Source: Mercurialis annua (Eukaryota > Streptophyta > Magnoliopsida > Malpighiales > Euphorbiaceae). From it: a stretch of 64,000 nucleotides of DNA. The DNA lies in the NCBI RefSeq assembly GCF_937616625.2, contig NC_065570.1, positions 19,802,046-19,866,045 of the forward strand, read 5' to 3'. The position numbers and the translations under genes are program-made. Below, piece after piece: positions 62,401-64,000 of the stretch (within the stretch, counting starts at the first letter, position 1; each line of letters starts with the position of its first letter). The notes under the pieces were generated by a model. The model saw nothing but the letters and a program-made list of their open reading frames with translations, did no database searches and was not told where the DNA came from.

Positions 62401-64000
62401 TTTAAACGTTTACAAACGTTACAAAACAAATCAAAGCGTTTCACCTTTTTAACAATTTAAGCCAAGCGTTTACAAACGTTACGAAACAAATCCAAATGTT
62501 TCACCTTTTAAGCGATTTAAGCCAAACGTTTACAAATGTTACGAAACAAATCAAAATGTTTCAACTTTTTAGCGATTTAAGCCAAACGTTTACAAATGTT
62601 ACAAATTAAATCCAAACTTTTCATCTTTTTAGCGATTTATGCCAAACGTTTGTTTACAAATATTACGAAAAAAATCCAAACGTTTCACCTTTTAAGCAAT
62701 TTAAGCCAAACGTTTACAAACGTTACGAAACAAATCCAAACGTTTCGCCTTTTTAGGAATTTAAGCCAAAAGTTTAAAAACGTTACCAAACAAATCCAAA
62801 CATTTCCCCTTCTCAGCAATTTATGCCAAACGTTTACAAACGTTGCGAAACAAAACCAAACATTTAAAACGTAGCGAAACAAATCCAAACGTTTCTTATT
62901 TTTAGCGATTTAGGCCAAATGCTTACAAACGTTACGGAACAAAACCAAATGTTTCTCATTTTTAGCAATTTTAACCAAACGTTTACAAACGTTATGAAAC
63001 AAATCCAAGCGTTTTACCTTTTTAGTCATTTAAACCAAACGTTTACAAAAATTACGAAACAAATCCAAGCGTTTCACCTTTTTAGCAATTTAAGCCAAAC
63101 GTTTACAAATGTTATGAAATAAAGCCAAACGTTTCACCATTTTAGCGATTTAAGCCAAACGTTTACAAACGTTATGAAAAAAAACCAAACGTTTAACCTT
63201 TTTAGCGATTTAAGACAAATCTTTAAAACGTTACGAAAAATCCAAAAGTTTACAAACATTACGAACCAGAAAAAAATGTTTCCCATTTTAAGCAATTTAA
63301 GCCAGATGTTTAAAAACGTTACGAAACAAATCCAAACGTTTCACCTTTTTAGCGATTGAAGCCAAACATTTACAAACGTTACAAAACAAATCCAAACATT
63401 TCCCCATTTTAGCGATTTAGGCCAAACGTTTATGAACGTTACGAAAGAAAACCAAACGTTTACAAACGTTACGAAACAAATCCAAATGTTTACAAACGAT
63501 ACGAAACAAATCCAAATGTTTACCCATTTTAGCGATTTAAGCCAAACGTTTACAAACGTTACGAAACAAATACAAATATTTCGCCTTTTCAGCGATTTAA
63601 GCCAAACGTTTAAAAACGTTTACAAACATTACGGAACAAAAACAAACTTTTCACATTTTTAGCAATTTAGGCCAAACGTTTATAAATGCTACGAAACAAA
63701 TCCAAACGTTTCACCTATTTAGCGATTGAAGCAAAACGTTTACAAACGTTAAGAAACAAATAAAAACGTTTCCCCATTTTAGCGATTTAAGCCAAACTTT
63801 GATAAACGTTACGAAACAAAACCAAACATTTATAAACGTTACGAAACAAATCCAAATGTTTACAAAGGTTACGAAACAAATCCAAACGTTTCCCCATTTA
63901 AGCGATTTAAGCCAAACGTTTACAAATGTTACGAAACAAATCAAAAAAATTCCCCATTTTAGCGATTTAAGCCAAACGTTTACAAACGTTACAAAACAAA
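59466..64000 (+). repeat. Satellite with a ~2.0-2.5-kb duplication running off the window
   Basis: A block starting near 59466 (GATTCCCCATTTTTGCGATT) recurs near 61959 (offset 2493), and its later part recurs with an offset near 2680. For example the GAAAGAAAACC monomer is at about 60758 and again about 63444, so about three monomers were gained or lost between them. The final bases of the window still match about 61285-61315. Part of each copy (59750-60050; 62300-62600) is a diverged relative of the 963-bp unit, sharing ACAAATCGAAGTGATT and TTTAAACGTTTACAAACG. Confidence 0.83.

Overview
The window looks like repeat-dense heterochromatin from a plant nuclear genome, probably a eudicot. Two things point there: a Ty3/gypsy chromovirus with a plant-type initiator-tRNA-Met primer site and a C-terminal chromodomain, and a nested Mutator-like element with a 9-bp target duplication. 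I found no host gene, tRNA or rRNA gene, or CRISPR array. The only convincing coding sequence is the retrotransposon polyprotein on the minus strand at 27963-32876.

About 44 kb of the 64 kb is one satellite family with a 60-bp monomer: 1-24956, 36122-40494, 48715-48900 and 49162-64000. Read in the orientation I call '+', a monomer starts AAACGTTTCACC, has TTTAGCGATTTAAGCC in the middle and ends GTTACGAAACAAATCC. Because 60 = 3 x 20, the consensus is open in one plus frame and one minus frame. This produces many apparent ORFs with a 20-residue period, which I do not treat as genes. The array is + from 1 to about 21215 with short inverted tracts, - from about 21216 to 48900 (ignoring insertions), and + from 49162 to the end. 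It carries several higher-order layers: a 7.2-7.4 kb duplication (1-7238 and 12639-20080), ~1.2 kb repeats between them, a ~1.78 kb repeat at 18149-21215, six tandem copies of a 963-bp unit at 51648-57425, and a ~2.0-2.5 kb duplication at the right end.

Two transposon insertions interrupt the array. The first (24962-36116) is a complete, apparently intact, recently inserted LTR retrotransposon read on the minus strand, flanked by AATTC. Its parts are 2.88-kb LTRs, a PBS, one 1637-residue Gag-Pol with protease, RT, RNase H, integrase and chromodomain, and a polypurine tract. The second (40500-48709, flanked by GTTTG) is an older solo LTR of a related family on the plus strand. It was itself hit by a long-TIR Mutator-like element (40753-43406, 9-bp duplication TATCATAAA) and by another solo LTR in the opposite orientation (43508-46406, duplication TGTTT).

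The most unusual structures are a cluster of six TT-centred palindromes inside the nested solo LTR (45063-45186) and a 133-bp foldback at 49029-49161. The foldback sits in the only non-satellite fragment not explained by a delimited transposon, where the array changes orientation. Its internal palindromes share the same CG-TT-CG centre. All repeat identities quoted are by-eye estimates.
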